Assembly (NCBI GenBank): GCA_936933955.1
Contig: CAKZIN010000064.1
Coordinates: 1-25,864, forward strand
DNA: 25,864 bases
Direction of reading: 5' to 3'
From: an uncultured Sphingopyxis sp.
Lineage (GTDB): Bacteria > Pseudomonadota > Alphaproteobacteria > Sphingomonadales > Sphingomonadaceae
Numbering within the stretch: the stretch's first letter is position 1; each line of letters begins with the position of its first letter. Shown here in pieces: positions 1 to 7,738 of the stretch. The notes under the pieces were generated by a model. That model saw nothing but the letters and a program-made list of their open reading frames with translations, made no database searches and was not told the origin of the DNA. The position numbers and the translations under genes were made by a program.

Positions 1-881
1 GCGCTCGCGACCGGGCCAAGCACCGGCTGCACGCGCGTCGGTCGCAGCGACGTGCCGGCGCGGTCCGGCCGCGCCGCGCCGAACCAGCTCAGCGGGTTCC
101 ACCATTGGTGCGACCCGTCGAGGCTAAAGGTGATGAACTCCGCGCGGCCCGGCACCTTTTCGAGCGGCACCGGCCCGCCGAGCCCGCCCTCCGCCGAGGT
201 GAAGCGGCTGTCGAGGCTGTTGTCGCGGTTGTCGCCCATCAGGAACACATGCCCAGCGGGGACGGTGACCGGGCCGAAATCATCGCCCATCCCGCCTTCG
301 ACCGTATCCATCGTGTCGTAGGTCGCGCCGTTGGGGAGCGTTTCGCGCACCACCGGCACCTCGCACGCCTGACGCCCGTCGGGGAGCGTGCGCACGCCAT
401 CGGGCACGCCCTCGCAGCGCTGGGCCTGGTCGTAGGGGAGCAGCCGAGCGGGCATCACCTGGCTCGGCACCGCGCGTCCGTTGAGGATCAGCCGCCCGCC
501 GCGCATCGCCACCGTATCGCCGGGAAGCCCGATGACGCGCTTGATCCAGTCCTCGCGGCGACCGTTGGGCTCGACGATGACGATGTCCCCGCGCTCCGGG
601 GTGCGACCGAACAGCCGCCCCGGCATGACCGGCAGCAGATGGAAGCTCACCGACGCAGTCGACCAGCCATAGGGATATTTGGACACGACCAGATGATCGC
701 CCTCCAGCAGCCCCGGCATCATCGACGCGGAGGGGATGTAGAAGGGCTTGGCGACGAAGCTGTGGATGGCGAGCACGCCCAGCAGCAGCAGCGCGAAGCT
801 CTTGATCTCCTGCCACAGCGTCGTTTTCTTTTCGGCCCGCTCCGCCTTGGCGTCGCCGGATTGCTTGTCGGTGAGGGACAC
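1..881 (-). CDS. lepB: Signal peptidase I (3' end cut by window edge)
   Basis: Type I signal peptidase, an inner-membrane serine protease that removes signal peptides from exported proteins. Visible: a basic N-terminus, one membrane helix at about residues 27-44, the catalytic-serine box PSASMMPGLLEGD (Ser53), the lysine box WIKRVIGLPGD (Lys114) and the family box GHVFLMGDNRDNSLDSR. The frame stays open to base 1, so the C-terminus is missing. The chosen start is GTG at 881, with a GGAG about 15 bases upstream. An in-frame GTG at 941 overlaps the acpS stop codon (GTGA) and would add 20 residues; it could be a translationally coupled start. It is the last visible gene of the leftward pyrE-pdxJ-acpS-lepB operon. 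The function is secure and the start is not. Confidence 0.95.
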   Translation of the reverse strand, partial: MSLTDKQSGDAKAERAEKKTTLWQEIKSFALLLLGVLAIHSFVAKPFYIPSASMMPGLLEGDHLVVSKYPYGWSTASVSFHLLPVMPGRLFGRTPERGDIVIVEPNGRREDWIKRVIGLPGDTVAMRGGRLILNGRAVPSQVMPARLLPYDQAQRCEGVPDGVRTLPDGRQACEVPVVRETLPNGATYDTMDTVEGGMGDDFGPVTVPAGHVFLMGDNRDNSLDSRFTSAEGGLGGPVPLEKVPGRAEFITFSLDGSHQWWNPLSWFGAARPDRAGTSLRPTRVQPVLGPVAS

Positions 882-937
882 GGAAATCGCCCGGGGCTCC
901 GCTGCAATGGCGTGGTGGGTTCGCCCCGTCCGCCAGA

Positions 938-1345
938 TCACGCGCCGATGGGGCGCGCCTCCAATATGACGAAGGCTTGTGCCCAAGGATGATCGTCGGT
1001 CAAGGTCAAATGGATATGGAGCGTGTGACCCGCCGGGGTCAGCGCCGCCGCCCGATCGGCCGCGCCGCCGGTCAATTCCAGCGTCGGCGCGCCGGCGGGA
1101 GCGTTGACGACGCCGATGTCCCGCATGAACACGCCGCGCTTGAAGCCGGTGCCGACGGCTTTCGAAAACGCCTCCTTGGCGGCGAAGCGCTTGGCGAGCG
1201 TGCCCGCCTTCGTAAACGGGCGACGGTCGGCCTTGGCGCGCTCCGCATCGGTGAAGACCCGCTGCTCGAACCGTGCGCCGAAGCGCTCGAGCGAGGCCGC
1301 GATGCGCTCGATGTTGCAGAGATCGGAGCCGACGCCGACGATCAT
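938..1345 (-). CDS. acpS: Holo-[acyl-carrier-protein] synthase
   Basis: Transfers 4'-phosphopantetheine from coenzyme A to apo-acyl carrier protein, which makes the carrier active for fatty-acid synthesis. The 135-residue product starts MIVGVGSDLCNIERI, the typical N-terminus with the metal-binding Asp. It carries the second family box KRFAAKEAFSKAVGTG at about residues 52-67, holding the conserved Glu and Lys. The reading frame extends seven codons further upstream, but ATG 1345 matches the family start and has a purine-rich GGGAGGGAG ribosome site about 8 bases upstream. That site lies in one arm of a hairpin (1353-1380). The gene lies between pdxJ and lepB in the same operon; its stop overlaps a possible upstream lepB start. 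Confidence 0.95.
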   Translation of the reverse strand: MIVGVGSDLCNIERIAASLERFGARFEQRVFTDAERAKADRRPFTKAGTLAKRFAAKEAFSKAVGTGFKRGVFMRDIGVVNAPAGAPTLELTGGAADRAAALTPAGHTLHIHLTLTDDHPWAQAFVILEARPIGA

Positions 1346-1352
1346 GTGGCGG

Positions 1353-1380
1353 CGCTCCCTCCCCACGAGGGGTGGGAGCG
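1353..1380 (-). repeat. Inverted repeat covering the acpS ribosome binding site
   Basis: CGCTCCCTCCCC (1353-1364), loop ACGA, GGGGTGGGAGCG (1369-1380): 12-base arms with one mismatch. It lies in the pdxJ-acpS gap, and in the leftward message its second arm contains the GGGAGGGAG ribosome site of acpS, so folding could hide that site. Confidence 0.6.
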
Positions 1381-1394
1381 GAACCGGCGCGCGC

Positions 1395-2126
1395 TCACCG
1401 CGCCTCGTCCATCAGCATGCGCATCCGCCGCACCGCCGTCTCGAGCCCGACGAACACCGCTTCGCCGACCAGATAATGCCCGATGTTGAGCTCGGCGAGC
1501 TGCGGAATCGCGGCGATCGGCTGCACATTGTCGTAGGTGAGGCCGTGGCCGGCGTGGGGTTCGATGCCGTTCTTGACCGCCAACGCCGCCATGTCCGCAA
1601 TACGCGAAAGTTCGCGGGCGCGCGCTTCGCCGGTCGCGTGCGAATATTCGCCGGTGTGGAACTCCACCACCGGCGCCTTGAGCCGCATCGCCGCTTCGAG
1701 CTGGCGCGCTTCGGGGGCGATGAACAGGCTGACGCGAATGCCCGCGTCGCTCAGTGCGGCGACGATCGGTGCGAGGCGGTTGTGCTGTCCCGCAGCGTCG
1801 AGCCCGCCCTCCGTCGTCCGCTCCTCGCGGCGTTCGGGAACGATGCACGCTGCGTGCGGCTGATGGCGAAGCGCGATCGCCAGCATTTCGTCGGTTGCCG
1901 CCATCTCGAGGTTGAGCGGCAGGTCGGTCGCCGCCTGAATCCGCGCGAGGTCGTCGTCGCGAATGTGGCGGCGATCCTCCCGCAGATGCGCCGTGATGCC
2001 ATCGCCGCCGACCGCTGCGACGATCTCCGCCGCGCGCACCGGATCGGGATGGTCGCCACCGCGCGCATTCCGAATGGTCGCGACATGGTCGATGTTGACC
2101 CCGAGCCGCAACCGCTGGGGGGTCAT
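1395..2126 (-). CDS. pdxJ: Pyridoxine 5'-phosphate synthase
   Basis: Last step of the DXP-dependent vitamin B6 pathway: condenses 1-deoxyxylulose 5-phosphate with 3-amino-2-oxopropyl phosphate to pyridoxine 5'-phosphate in the cytoplasm. Family signatures are RLGVNIDHVATIRNARGG near the N-terminus, GDGITAHLREDRRHI at about residues 40-54, and the C-terminal glycine/histidine segment HAGHGLTYDN followed by ELNIGHYLVGEAVF. The length (243 residues) is normal. ATG 2126 is chosen; a TTG three codons upstream (2135) overlaps the pyrE stop (TTGA) and sits closer to an AGGCGG element, so coupled initiation there is possible. It is tightly linked to pyrE upstream and lies 49 bases before acpS. Confidence 0.96.
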   Translation of the reverse strand: MTPQRLRLGVNIDHVATIRNARGGDHPDPVRAAEIVAAVGGDGITAHLREDRRHIRDDDLARIQAATDLPLNLEMAATDEMLAIALRHQPHAACIVPERREERTTEGGLDAAGQHNRLAPIVAALSDAGIRVSLFIAPEARQLEAAMRLKAPVVEFHTGEYSHATGEARARELSRIADMAALAVKNGIEPHAGHGLTYDNVQPIAAIPQLAELNIGHYLVGEAVFVGLETAVRRMRMLMDEAR

Positions 2127-2131
2127 GGGGT

Positions 2132-2728
2132 TCAAGCCGCCGCCTGAAGGCCCGCGCGGCTGCCAGGCTTGACCGCGGGCAGCGCCGCGATGTCGCTCGG
2201 CAGTTCGTCTGCGGCAAAGGTGGGGAAGTTGAGGCTGACGAGGCTGTAGTAGGGCACGCCGAGGTCGACCTGCCCGCTCGACCGGTCGACCAGGCTCGCC
2301 GCGGCGATCACCTCGCCCCCGGCGGCCGCGATTGCGGCGATCGCCTCACGCGAGGATTTGCCGGTGGTGACGACATCTTCGACCAGCAGCACCTTGGCGC
2401 CGGGTGCGATGTCGAACCCGCGGCGCAGTTCGAACGTGCCTTCGGGGCGCTCGACGAACATGGCCGGCTTTTCGAGCGCGCGGCCCATCTCGTGCCCGAT
2501 GATGACGCCGCCCATCGCGGGGGAGATGACCGCGTCGATCGCAGCGCGGGTCTCACGCGGGAGCTTCTGGGTGAGCGCGACCGCCAGCCGCGACGCGCGC
2601 GACGGGTCCATCAGCACGCGCGCGCACTGGAGATAGTGGCCCGAATGGCGCCCCGAACTCAGCAGGAAATGTCCCGACAGCAGCGCATCGGCGGCGCGAA
2701 ATTCGGAGAGGACTTCATCTTCGGTCAT
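2132..2728 (-). CDS. pyrE: Orotate phosphoribosyltransferase
   Basis: Pyrimidine biosynthesis: joins orotate to PRPP to give orotidine 5'-monophosphate. The diagnostic PRPP-binding loop VLLVEDVVTTGKSS is present at about residues 112-125. The segment DAVISPAMGGVIIGHEMGRAL, with its small-residue stretch, and an FVERPEGTFELRRGF region match the family. The length is 198 residues. The frame is open for 33 more codons upstream, but ATG 2728 begins at the position expected for the family (MTEDEVLSEF). No strong ribosome site precedes it. It is the first gene of the leftward pyrE-pdxJ-acpS-lepB operon, divergent from the cytochrome oxidase operon; the 256-base gap must hold promoters for both. Confidence 0.96.
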   Translation of the reverse strand: MTEDEVLSEFRAADALLSGHFLLSSGRHSGHYLQCARVLMDPSRASRLAVALTQKLPRETRAAIDAVISPAMGGVIIGHEMGRALEKPAMFVERPEGTFELRRGFDIAPGAKVLLVEDVVTTGKSSREAIAAIAAAGGEVIAAASLVDRSSGQVDLGVPYYSLVSLNFPTFAADELPSDIAALPAVKPGSRAGLQAAA

Positions 2729-2811
2729 GGCGGGGGGAGGGTGCCTTAGCGTCGTGGTTATCGCCCCGCGACAACTCAGCGGGACAGCTTTGGACGCCGC
2801 CTTAGAGGCGC

Positions 2812-2840
2812 TTGTGAGGCGGAACAAGGGCGACTATAGC
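2812..2840 (+). promoter_or_regulatory. Possible promoter for the cytochrome oxidase operon
   Basis: In the 256-base divergent gap between pyrE and ctaC there is TTGTGA (2812-2817), a 17-base spacer and TATAGC (2835-2840), a fair but imperfect match to a housekeeping sigma-70 promoter facing rightward. It would leave an untranslated leader of about 140 bases. The remainder of the gap shows no recognisable operator, and the match could be chance. Confidence 0.22.
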
Positions 2841-2984
2841 GACGCCAACGAGGCGCGGGCGGCGAGGCTGCATCGTGTCCGGATGACGTTGCGGCAACGC
2901 AGGTTTTTCGGGTGATCGGGTGGCCAATGCGCCTTCCCGGCTCGACCCACAGGGATTCGAACAGGGGCGGTGGACGACCACGCG

Positions 2985-4193
2985 ATGCAGATGATCAAGC
3001 GAATTTCGGTGGGGATCGCGCTGGTGATGGCGCCGCTTGCGGTCGCGAATGCGCAGCCGGCGGCGGCGCCCGCGGTTGCAGCGACCACCTCTCCGGCAGT
3101 CTCTGCCGCCAGCCCGGCACAGACCCCGGCGCCTGCTGCTACGGCTACCCCGGCTGCTCCGGCTACCGCTGCCACCGCGGCCGCGCCCGCACCAAAGGCG
3201 GACCCATTCCCCTACGCCGCGCCGGAGCCAGGGATCGGTCAGCCGGTGCAGGCAGGGATGGACTTTCAGCCGCAGGTGACCAGCAACGGCCAATTTGCGC
3301 ACTGGATGAACAACGCCATCCTGCTGCCGCTGATGGCGTTTGTCTCGCTCCTCGTGCTTGGGCTGACGCTGTGGATCGTCGCCCGCTACCGCGCTCGGGC
3401 AAATCCGACGCCGTCCAAGACGTCGCACAACACGCTGATCGAGGTCATCTGGACGCTGGTCCCGGTGCTCATTCTGGTCGGCATCGCGGTGCCTTCGATC
3501 GACCTGCTCGCACGCCAGTATGCGCCGCCGCCGCGTGATGCGCTGACGATCAAGGTTACTGGCTATCAGTGGTATTGGGGCTATGCCTATCCCGACCAGG
3601 GCATCGGCGAATATGTCTCGAACCTGCTTCCCGAAGATCAGGCGAAGCAGCGCGGCGAACCCTATCTGCTCGCGGTCGACAATCGCATGGTGGTGCCGGT
3701 CGGCCGGACCGTGAAGCTGATCGTCACCGGTTCCGACGTCATCCACAGCTGGGCGGTGCCCTCACTGTGGACCAAGATGGACGCGGTTCCCGGCCGTCTC
3801 AACGAAGTCACGTTCCGTGCCGAGCGCACCGGCGTCTACTACGGCCAGTGCTCCGAGCTGTGCGGCATCAACCACGGCTACATGCCGATTGCGGTCGAAG
3901 TCGTGACGCCGGAACGCTTCGCGCAGTGGGTCGCTTCCAAGGGCGGGACGATGAACGCCGCTCCGACCGGCGCGACGACCCCCAACGCGCCGCAGGCGGG
4001 TGCCAACCCCAACGGCGCGGTCCCCGGTGTCGCGGTCGAGAATCCCGATGGCCAGGCCGCTGCCGGCGCCGGCGCGACCCAGGGCGGTGGTGCCAACGCC
4101 ACTCGCGCCGGCGCGACCAGCGACACCCCCACCAACCCCGCCTCCGCTCCCGCGACCGCCGCGCCGGCTCCCGCCGCCGCTCCGGCACGCTGA
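2985..4193 (+). CDS. ctaC: Cytochrome c oxidase subunit II
   Basis: CuA-bearing subunit of the aa3-type oxidase; takes electrons from cytochrome c on the periplasmic side. In the 402-residue product: a signal peptide (about residues 1-23), an Ala/Pro/Thr-rich linker (about 24-72), two membrane helices (about 106-133 and 150-172), then the cupredoxin domain. The CuA ligands are complete: His254 in DVIHSWAVPS, then the C-S-E-L-C box (Cys289, Glu291, Cys293), His297 and Met300. The aromatic entry patch GYQWYWGYAYPD is at about 193-204. Residues about 320-402 form an extra low-complexity Ala/Gly/Pro/Thr/Asn tail. The frame reaches back to a GTG at 2970, but ATG 2985 directly precedes the signal peptide. 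It is the first gene of the operon; ctaD follows 24 bases later. Also called coxB. Confidence 0.97.
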   Translation: MQMIKRISVGIALVMAPLAVANAQPAAAPAVAATTSPAVSAASPAQTPAPAATATPAAPATAATAAAPAPKADPFPYAAPEPGIGQPVQAGMDFQPQVTSNGQFAHWMNNAILLPLMAFVSLLVLGLTLWIVARYRARANPTPSKTSHNTLIEVIWTLVPVLILVGIAVPSIDLLARQYAPPPRDALTIKVTGYQWYWGYAYPDQGIGEYVSNLLPEDQAKQRGEPYLLAVDNRMVVPVGRTVKLIVTGSDVIHSWAVPSLWTKMDAVPGRLNEVTFRAERTGVYYGQCSELCGINHGYMPIAVEVVTPERFAQWVASKGGTMNAAPTGATTPNAPQAGANPNGAVPGVAVENPDGQAAAGAGATQGGGANATRAGATSDTPTNPASAPATAAPAPAAAPAR

Positions 4194-4217
4194 CGTTTCC
4201 CGCTAAGGACCCTCGCG

Positions 4218-5918
4218 ATGACCGATATCGCCGCTAATCCCGCCGACTTCCGTGGCGAACCTCAGCACGCCGGGCACGACGCGCACGCACATGATCATCA
4301 CGACGATCATGTGCCGAGCTTCTTCACGCGCTGGTTCCTGTCGACCAACCACAAGGACATCGGCACGCTCTATCTGATTTTCGCGATCGTCGCCGGGATC
4401 GTTGGCGGCGCGCTGTCGGGGCTGATGCGCGTCGAGCTCGCGCATCCGGGCATCCAATATCTTCCGCAGTGGGCGGCGATGTTCGGGAATGAGGCGACCG
4501 CGGAATCGGGCAAGCATTTCTGGAACGTGATGATCACCGCGCACGGGCTGATCATGGTGTTCTTCATGGTCATGCCGGCGATGATCGGTGGGTTCGGCAA
4601 CTGGTTCGTGCCGCTGATGATCGGTGCGCCGGACATGGCGTTCCCGCGTATGAACAACGTCAGCTTCTGGCTGACCTTCGTCGCCTTCGTGATGCTGTGC
4701 GGCTCGCTGTTCGTGCCGGGCGGTACCGGCGGGCTCGGCGCGGGCACGGGCTGGACCGTCTATGCGCCGCTCTCCACCTCGGGCTCCACCGGACCCGCGG
4801 TCGACATGGCGATCTTCTCGCTTCACCTCGCCGGTGCGGCGTCGATCCTTGGCGCGATCAACTTCATCACCACCATCTTCAACATGCGCGCACCGGGCAT
4901 GACTCTGCACAAAATGCCGCTGTTTGTGTGGTCGGTGCTGGTCACCGCGTTCCTGCTGCTGCTCGCGTTGCCGGTGCTCGCCGCGGCGATCACCATGCTG
5001 ATCGTCGACCGTAACTTCGGCGGGACCTTCTTCGATCCCAACGGCGGCGGCGATCCGGTGCTCTATCAGCACCTGTTCTGGTTCTTCGGTCACCCCGAAG
5101 TGTACATCATGATCCTGCCGGGCTTCGGCATCATCAGCCAGATCGTCGCGACCTTCAGCCGCAAGCCGGTGTTCGGCTACCTCGGCATGGCCTACGCCAT
5201 GGTCGCGATCGGCGTGGTCGGCTTCGTCGTGTGGGCGCACCACATGTTCACGGTCGGCATGAGCGTGAACCTCAAGATGTATTTCACCGCCGCGACCATG
5301 ATCATCGCGGTGCCGACGGGCATCAAGATCTTCAGCTGGCTCGCGACGATGTGGGGCGGATCGATCAGCTTCAAGACCCCGATGATGTGGGCCCTGGGCT
5401 TCATCTTCATGTTCACCGTGGGCGGCGTCACCGGCGTCGTACTGGCGAACGGGGGTGTCGACCAGAACCTCCATGACACTTACTATGTCGTGGCGCACTT
5501 CCACTATGTGCTGTCGCTGGGTGCGGTGTTCGCGCTGTTCGCGGGCTTCTACTACTGGCTGCCCAAGATGTCGGGGCGGATGTATTCGGAGTTCCTCGGC
5601 CACCTGCACTTCTGGGTGTTCTTCGTGGGCGTGAACATCCTCTTCTTCCCGATGCACTTCCTGGGCCAGCAGGGCATGCCGCGCCGCTATCCCGACTATG
5701 CCGAGGCTTACAGCTATTGGCACTATGTCGCGTCGGCGTGGGGCTATTCGATCATGGCCGCGGGCGTGCTGATCTTCTTCGTCAACATCGCCTGGACCTT
5801 CATGGCCGGACGCAAGGCAGCGGATAACCCGTGGGGTGAGGGCGCGACGACGCTTGAGTGGACGCTGTCGAGCCCGCCGCCGTTCCACCAGTTCAACGAA
5901 CTGCCCAAGATCGCCTGA
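4218..5918 (+). CDS. ctaD: Cytochrome c oxidase subunit I
   Basis: Catalytic, heme-copper subunit of the aa3-type oxidase: reduces O2 to water at the heme a3/CuB site and pumps protons. The 566 residues with about 12 hydrophobic segments fit the family. Ligands are in place: heme a His109 (ITAHGLIMVFF) and His429, heme a3 His427 (VVAHFHYVLS), CuB His292, His341 and His342. The crosslinking Tyr296 and proton-channel Glu294 lie in FFGHPEVYI, and the K-channel Lys370 in PTGIKIFSW. This is an A-type heme-copper oxidase. The N-terminus holds seven His within residues 17-31. A clear AAGGAC ribosome site lies 7 bases before ATG 4218. Also called coxA. Confidence 0.98.
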   Translation: MTDIAANPADFRGEPQHAGHDAHAHDHHDDHVPSFFTRWFLSTNHKDIGTLYLIFAIVAGIVGGALSGLMRVELAHPGIQYLPQWAAMFGNEATAESGKHFWNVMITAHGLIMVFFMVMPAMIGGFGNWFVPLMIGAPDMAFPRMNNVSFWLTFVAFVMLCGSLFVPGGTGGLGAGTGWTVYAPLSTSGSTGPAVDMAIFSLHLAGAASILGAINFITTIFNMRAPGMTLHKMPLFVWSVLVTAFLLLLALPVLAAAITMLIVDRNFGGTFFDPNGGGDPVLYQHLFWFFGHPEVYIMILPGFGIISQIVATFSRKPVFGYLGMAYAMVAIGVVGFVVWAHHMFTVGMSVNLKMYFTAATMIIAVPTGIKIFSWLATMWGGSISFKTPMMWALGFIFMFTVGGVTGVVLANGGVDQNLHDTYYVVAHFHYVLSLGAVFALFAGFYYWLPKMSGRMYSEFLGHLHFWVFFVGVNILFFPMHFLGQQGMPRRYPDYAEAYSYWHYVASAWGYSIMAAGVLIFFVNIAWTFMAGRKAADNPWGEGATTLEWTLSSPPPFHQFNELPKIA

Positions 5919-5982
5919 TCAGGCATGCCCGGTGCCCTGGGGGGAGGGTGCCGGGCTCGCCGATACAGGCCACACGATTGCC

Positions 5983-6948
5983 ATGAGCCGATCTGCCCCC
6001 GCCCCCCTCGCGCCGCCTGCAGCGGTGGCGGCCTTTGCACCTGGGCAGGCGGGTGTCCCTGCCGAATGGCGCGACTTCCTCGCGCTGACCAAGCCGCGGG
6101 TGATGAGCCTCGCGATCTTCACCGCGCTTTGCGGGATGCTCGTCGCACCGGTGTCGATGCACCCGGTTCTGGGGTTCGCCGCCATCCTCGCTATTGCACT
6201 GGGCGCGGGCGCGAGCGGCGCTCTCAACCAATGGTACGAACATGACGTGGACGCCGCGATGCGCCGGACGGCTGCACGTCCGCTCCCGGCGGGGCGGATG
6301 GAGCGACCGGCGGCGCTGCACTTCGGTGTCGGGCTTGGCGTGTTCTCCGTTGTGCTGCTCGGCATGGCGACCAACTGGTTCGCGGCGGCGCTGCTGGCGC
6401 TGTCGATACTCTATTATGTGTTCGTCTACACCGTCTGGCTGAAGCCCCGCACGCCGCAGAATATTGTGATTGGTGGCGCCGCCGGGGCATTCCCGCCGAT
6501 GATCGGCTGGGCCGCGGCGACCGGCTCGATGAGCCTGCTGCCGCTGCTGCTGTTCGCGATCATCTTCCTGTGGACGCCGCCGCATTTCTGGGCGTTGTCG
6601 CTGTTCGTGAAGACCGACTACGCCAACGCCGGCATCCCGATGCTGCCGGTGGTCGCGGGTGAGCGGACCACGCGCCGGCAGATTTTCTGGTACACGTTGC
6701 CGATGGTCGCCGCGGCGGTGGCGCCGTGGGCACTGGGTCTCACCGGGCCGCTCTATGGCATCGTCGCGGCGGTGCTGAGTGCGGTGTTCCTGCTGCTCGC
6801 CGCAAAGGTAGGCTTTCGCACCAGCGTCGAGGGCGACCGGATGAAGCCCGAAAAACAGCTGTTTGGCTTTTCCGTGCTCTATCTCTTCGCTCTGTTCGGG
6901 GTGCTCGTCCTCGACTATTATCTGGCATTCCTGCCGAGGACCCTATGA
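5983..6948 (+). CDS. ctaB: Protoheme IX farnesyltransferase (heme O synthase)
   Basis: Integral-membrane prenyltransferase that adds a farnesyl group to heme b, giving heme O, the precursor of the heme A used by CtaD. The 321-residue product has the UbiA-family signature NQWYEHDVDAAMRRTAARPL at about residues 78-97, the second loop TPPHFWALSLFVKTDYANAG, and about eight hydrophobic helices. Translation could start further upstream in the same frame, but ATG 5983 is the sensible start ahead of the family's WRDFLALTKPRVMSL segment. Residues 1-28 are an Ala/Pro-rich lead. The ribosome site is weak. Its stop overlaps the start of the next small gene (ATGA). Also called cyoE or COX10. Confidence 0.96.
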   Translation: MSRSAPAPLAPPAAVAAFAPGQAGVPAEWRDFLALTKPRVMSLAIFTALCGMLVAPVSMHPVLGFAAILAIALGAGASGALNQWYEHDVDAAMRRTAARPLPAGRMERPAALHFGVGLGVFSVVLLGMATNWFAAALLALSILYYVFVYTVWLKPRTPQNIVIGGAAGAFPPMIGWAAATGSMSLLPLLLFAIIFLWTPPHFWALSLFVKTDYANAGIPMLPVVAGERTTRRQIFWYTLPMVAAAVAPWALGLTGPLYGIVAAVLSAVFLLLAAKVGFRTSVEGDRMKPEKQLFGFSVLYLFALFGVLVLDYYLAFLPRTL

Positions 6949-7094
6949 CCAATCCCCACCATTTCACCGTCGCGCAGACCGAGGAGATCCGTCGCCGCCA
7001 GCGCGGGCGTGCGCGGGTGATGGCGCTTGGGCTGCTTGCGCTGGTGGTGCTGTTCTACCTCATCACCATCGCCAAGGTGGGTCTGGTCGGGTGA
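6945..7094 (+). CDS. Small single-span membrane protein of the cytochrome oxidase operon
   Basis: A 49-residue protein that begins inside the ctaB stop (ATGA) and ends inside the ctaG start (GTGA), so it is coupled on both sides. It has a polar basic N-terminal stretch with the run RRRQRGRARV at about residues 16-25, then one membrane helix at about 26-44 and a short tail, giving a predicted inside-out orientation. Small open frames at this exact place between ctaB and ctaG are known in alphaproteobacterial oxidase operons and are sometimes labelled CoxF/CtaF-like. The biochemical function is not established from the sequence; a role in oxidase assembly is inferred from position only. Confidence 0.85.
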   Translation: MTNPHHFTVAQTEEIRRRQRGRARVMALGLLALVVLFYLITIAKVGLVG

Positions 7095-7660
7095 GCGTCG
7101 CGATCGCCCGTCGGCGTGATCCGCGCCGCCGCACCGCGCTGATCGCGGCCGGGGTCGCGGCGGGAATGCTCGGCCTGGGCTTTGCATCGGTGCCGCTCTA
7201 CCGCCTGTTCTGCCAGGTCACCGGCTTCGGCGGAACCACGATGCGCATAACAGAGGGCGAGGCGGCAGGCATCGTCGCGAGCGACACGCGCACCGTCTCG
7301 ATCCGGTTCGACAGCAATGTCGCGGGGGTCCCGTGGAACTTCCGCCCGGAGCGGAACCGCAACACCGTCGCGGTGGGGGCGCGCTCCATGGCGATCTACC
7401 TCGCCAAGAACGAATCGTCCGAGCCGCTGACTGGTACGGCTACGTTCAACGTCTCCCCCGCGCAGGCGGGCAAATATTTCAAGAAGGTGCAGTGCTTCTG
7501 CTTCACCGAACAGACGCTCGCGCCGGGTGACGAGGTGCGGATGCCGGTCGTCTATTACGTCGACCCCGCGATCCTCGACGATCCCGACGCGCGCGACGTC
7601 GACGAGATCACGCTCTCCTACACCTTCTACCCCGTAGACGCCTCCCGCCGCGGGAGCTAA
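7091..7660 (+). CDS. ctaG: Cytochrome c oxidase assembly protein CtaG/Cox11
   Basis: Membrane-anchored copper chaperone that delivers copper to the CuB site of subunit I. The 189-residue product has an N-terminal anchor (about residues 16-36) followed by a periplasmic immunoglobulin-like domain. The copper-binding motif CFCF is at 135-138 in the box QCFCFTEQ, and a third conserved Cys is at 41 in LYRLFCQVTGFGG. The start is GTG 7091, overlapping the preceding stop by four bases; there is no suitable ATG, and this start gives the expected family length. ctaE follows after a 78-base gap. Confidence 0.96.
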   Translation: MSVAIARRRDPRRRTALIAAGVAAGMLGLGFASVPLYRLFCQVTGFGGTTMRITEGEAAGIVASDTRTVSIRFDSNVAGVPWNFRPERNRNTVAVGARSMAIYLAKNESSEPLTGTATFNVSPAQAGKYFKKVQCFCFTEQTLAPGDEVRMPVVYYVDPAILDDPDARDVDEITLSYTFYPVDASRRGS

Positions 7661-7738
7661 GGCGGGCGCAACCTAGCGAGGGGAGGCGGGTCCGCCCTCT
7701 CTCGTGCCTGACAGACGAGCCGACAGCCGGGGAAGCCA

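Noticed and set aside
105..992. Open frame of 295 codons on the plus strand opposite lepB
   Set aside because: lepB on the minus strand is certain from its catalytic boxes; the plus-strand frame has no recognisable protein features.
2945..2969. ATTCGAA motif before ctaC resembling the T-loop of a tRNA
   Set aside because: The flanks are direct copies of CAGGG rather than complementary arms, so no T-stem forms, and no anticodon arm or acceptor stem is present.
4203..5888. Long open frame on the minus strand opposite ctaD, rich in His, Asp, Glu and Arg
   Set aside because: It is the antisense shadow of a highly conserved gene in GC-rich DNA. Its composition is what reversed hydrophobic codons give, and no domain is seen.
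7661..7738. GC-rich partial palindrome in the gap between ctaG and ctaE
   Set aside because: The arms (GAGGCGG and CCGCCCTC) pair only with a bulge and have no U-run. Nothing indicates a terminator or regulator within the operon.
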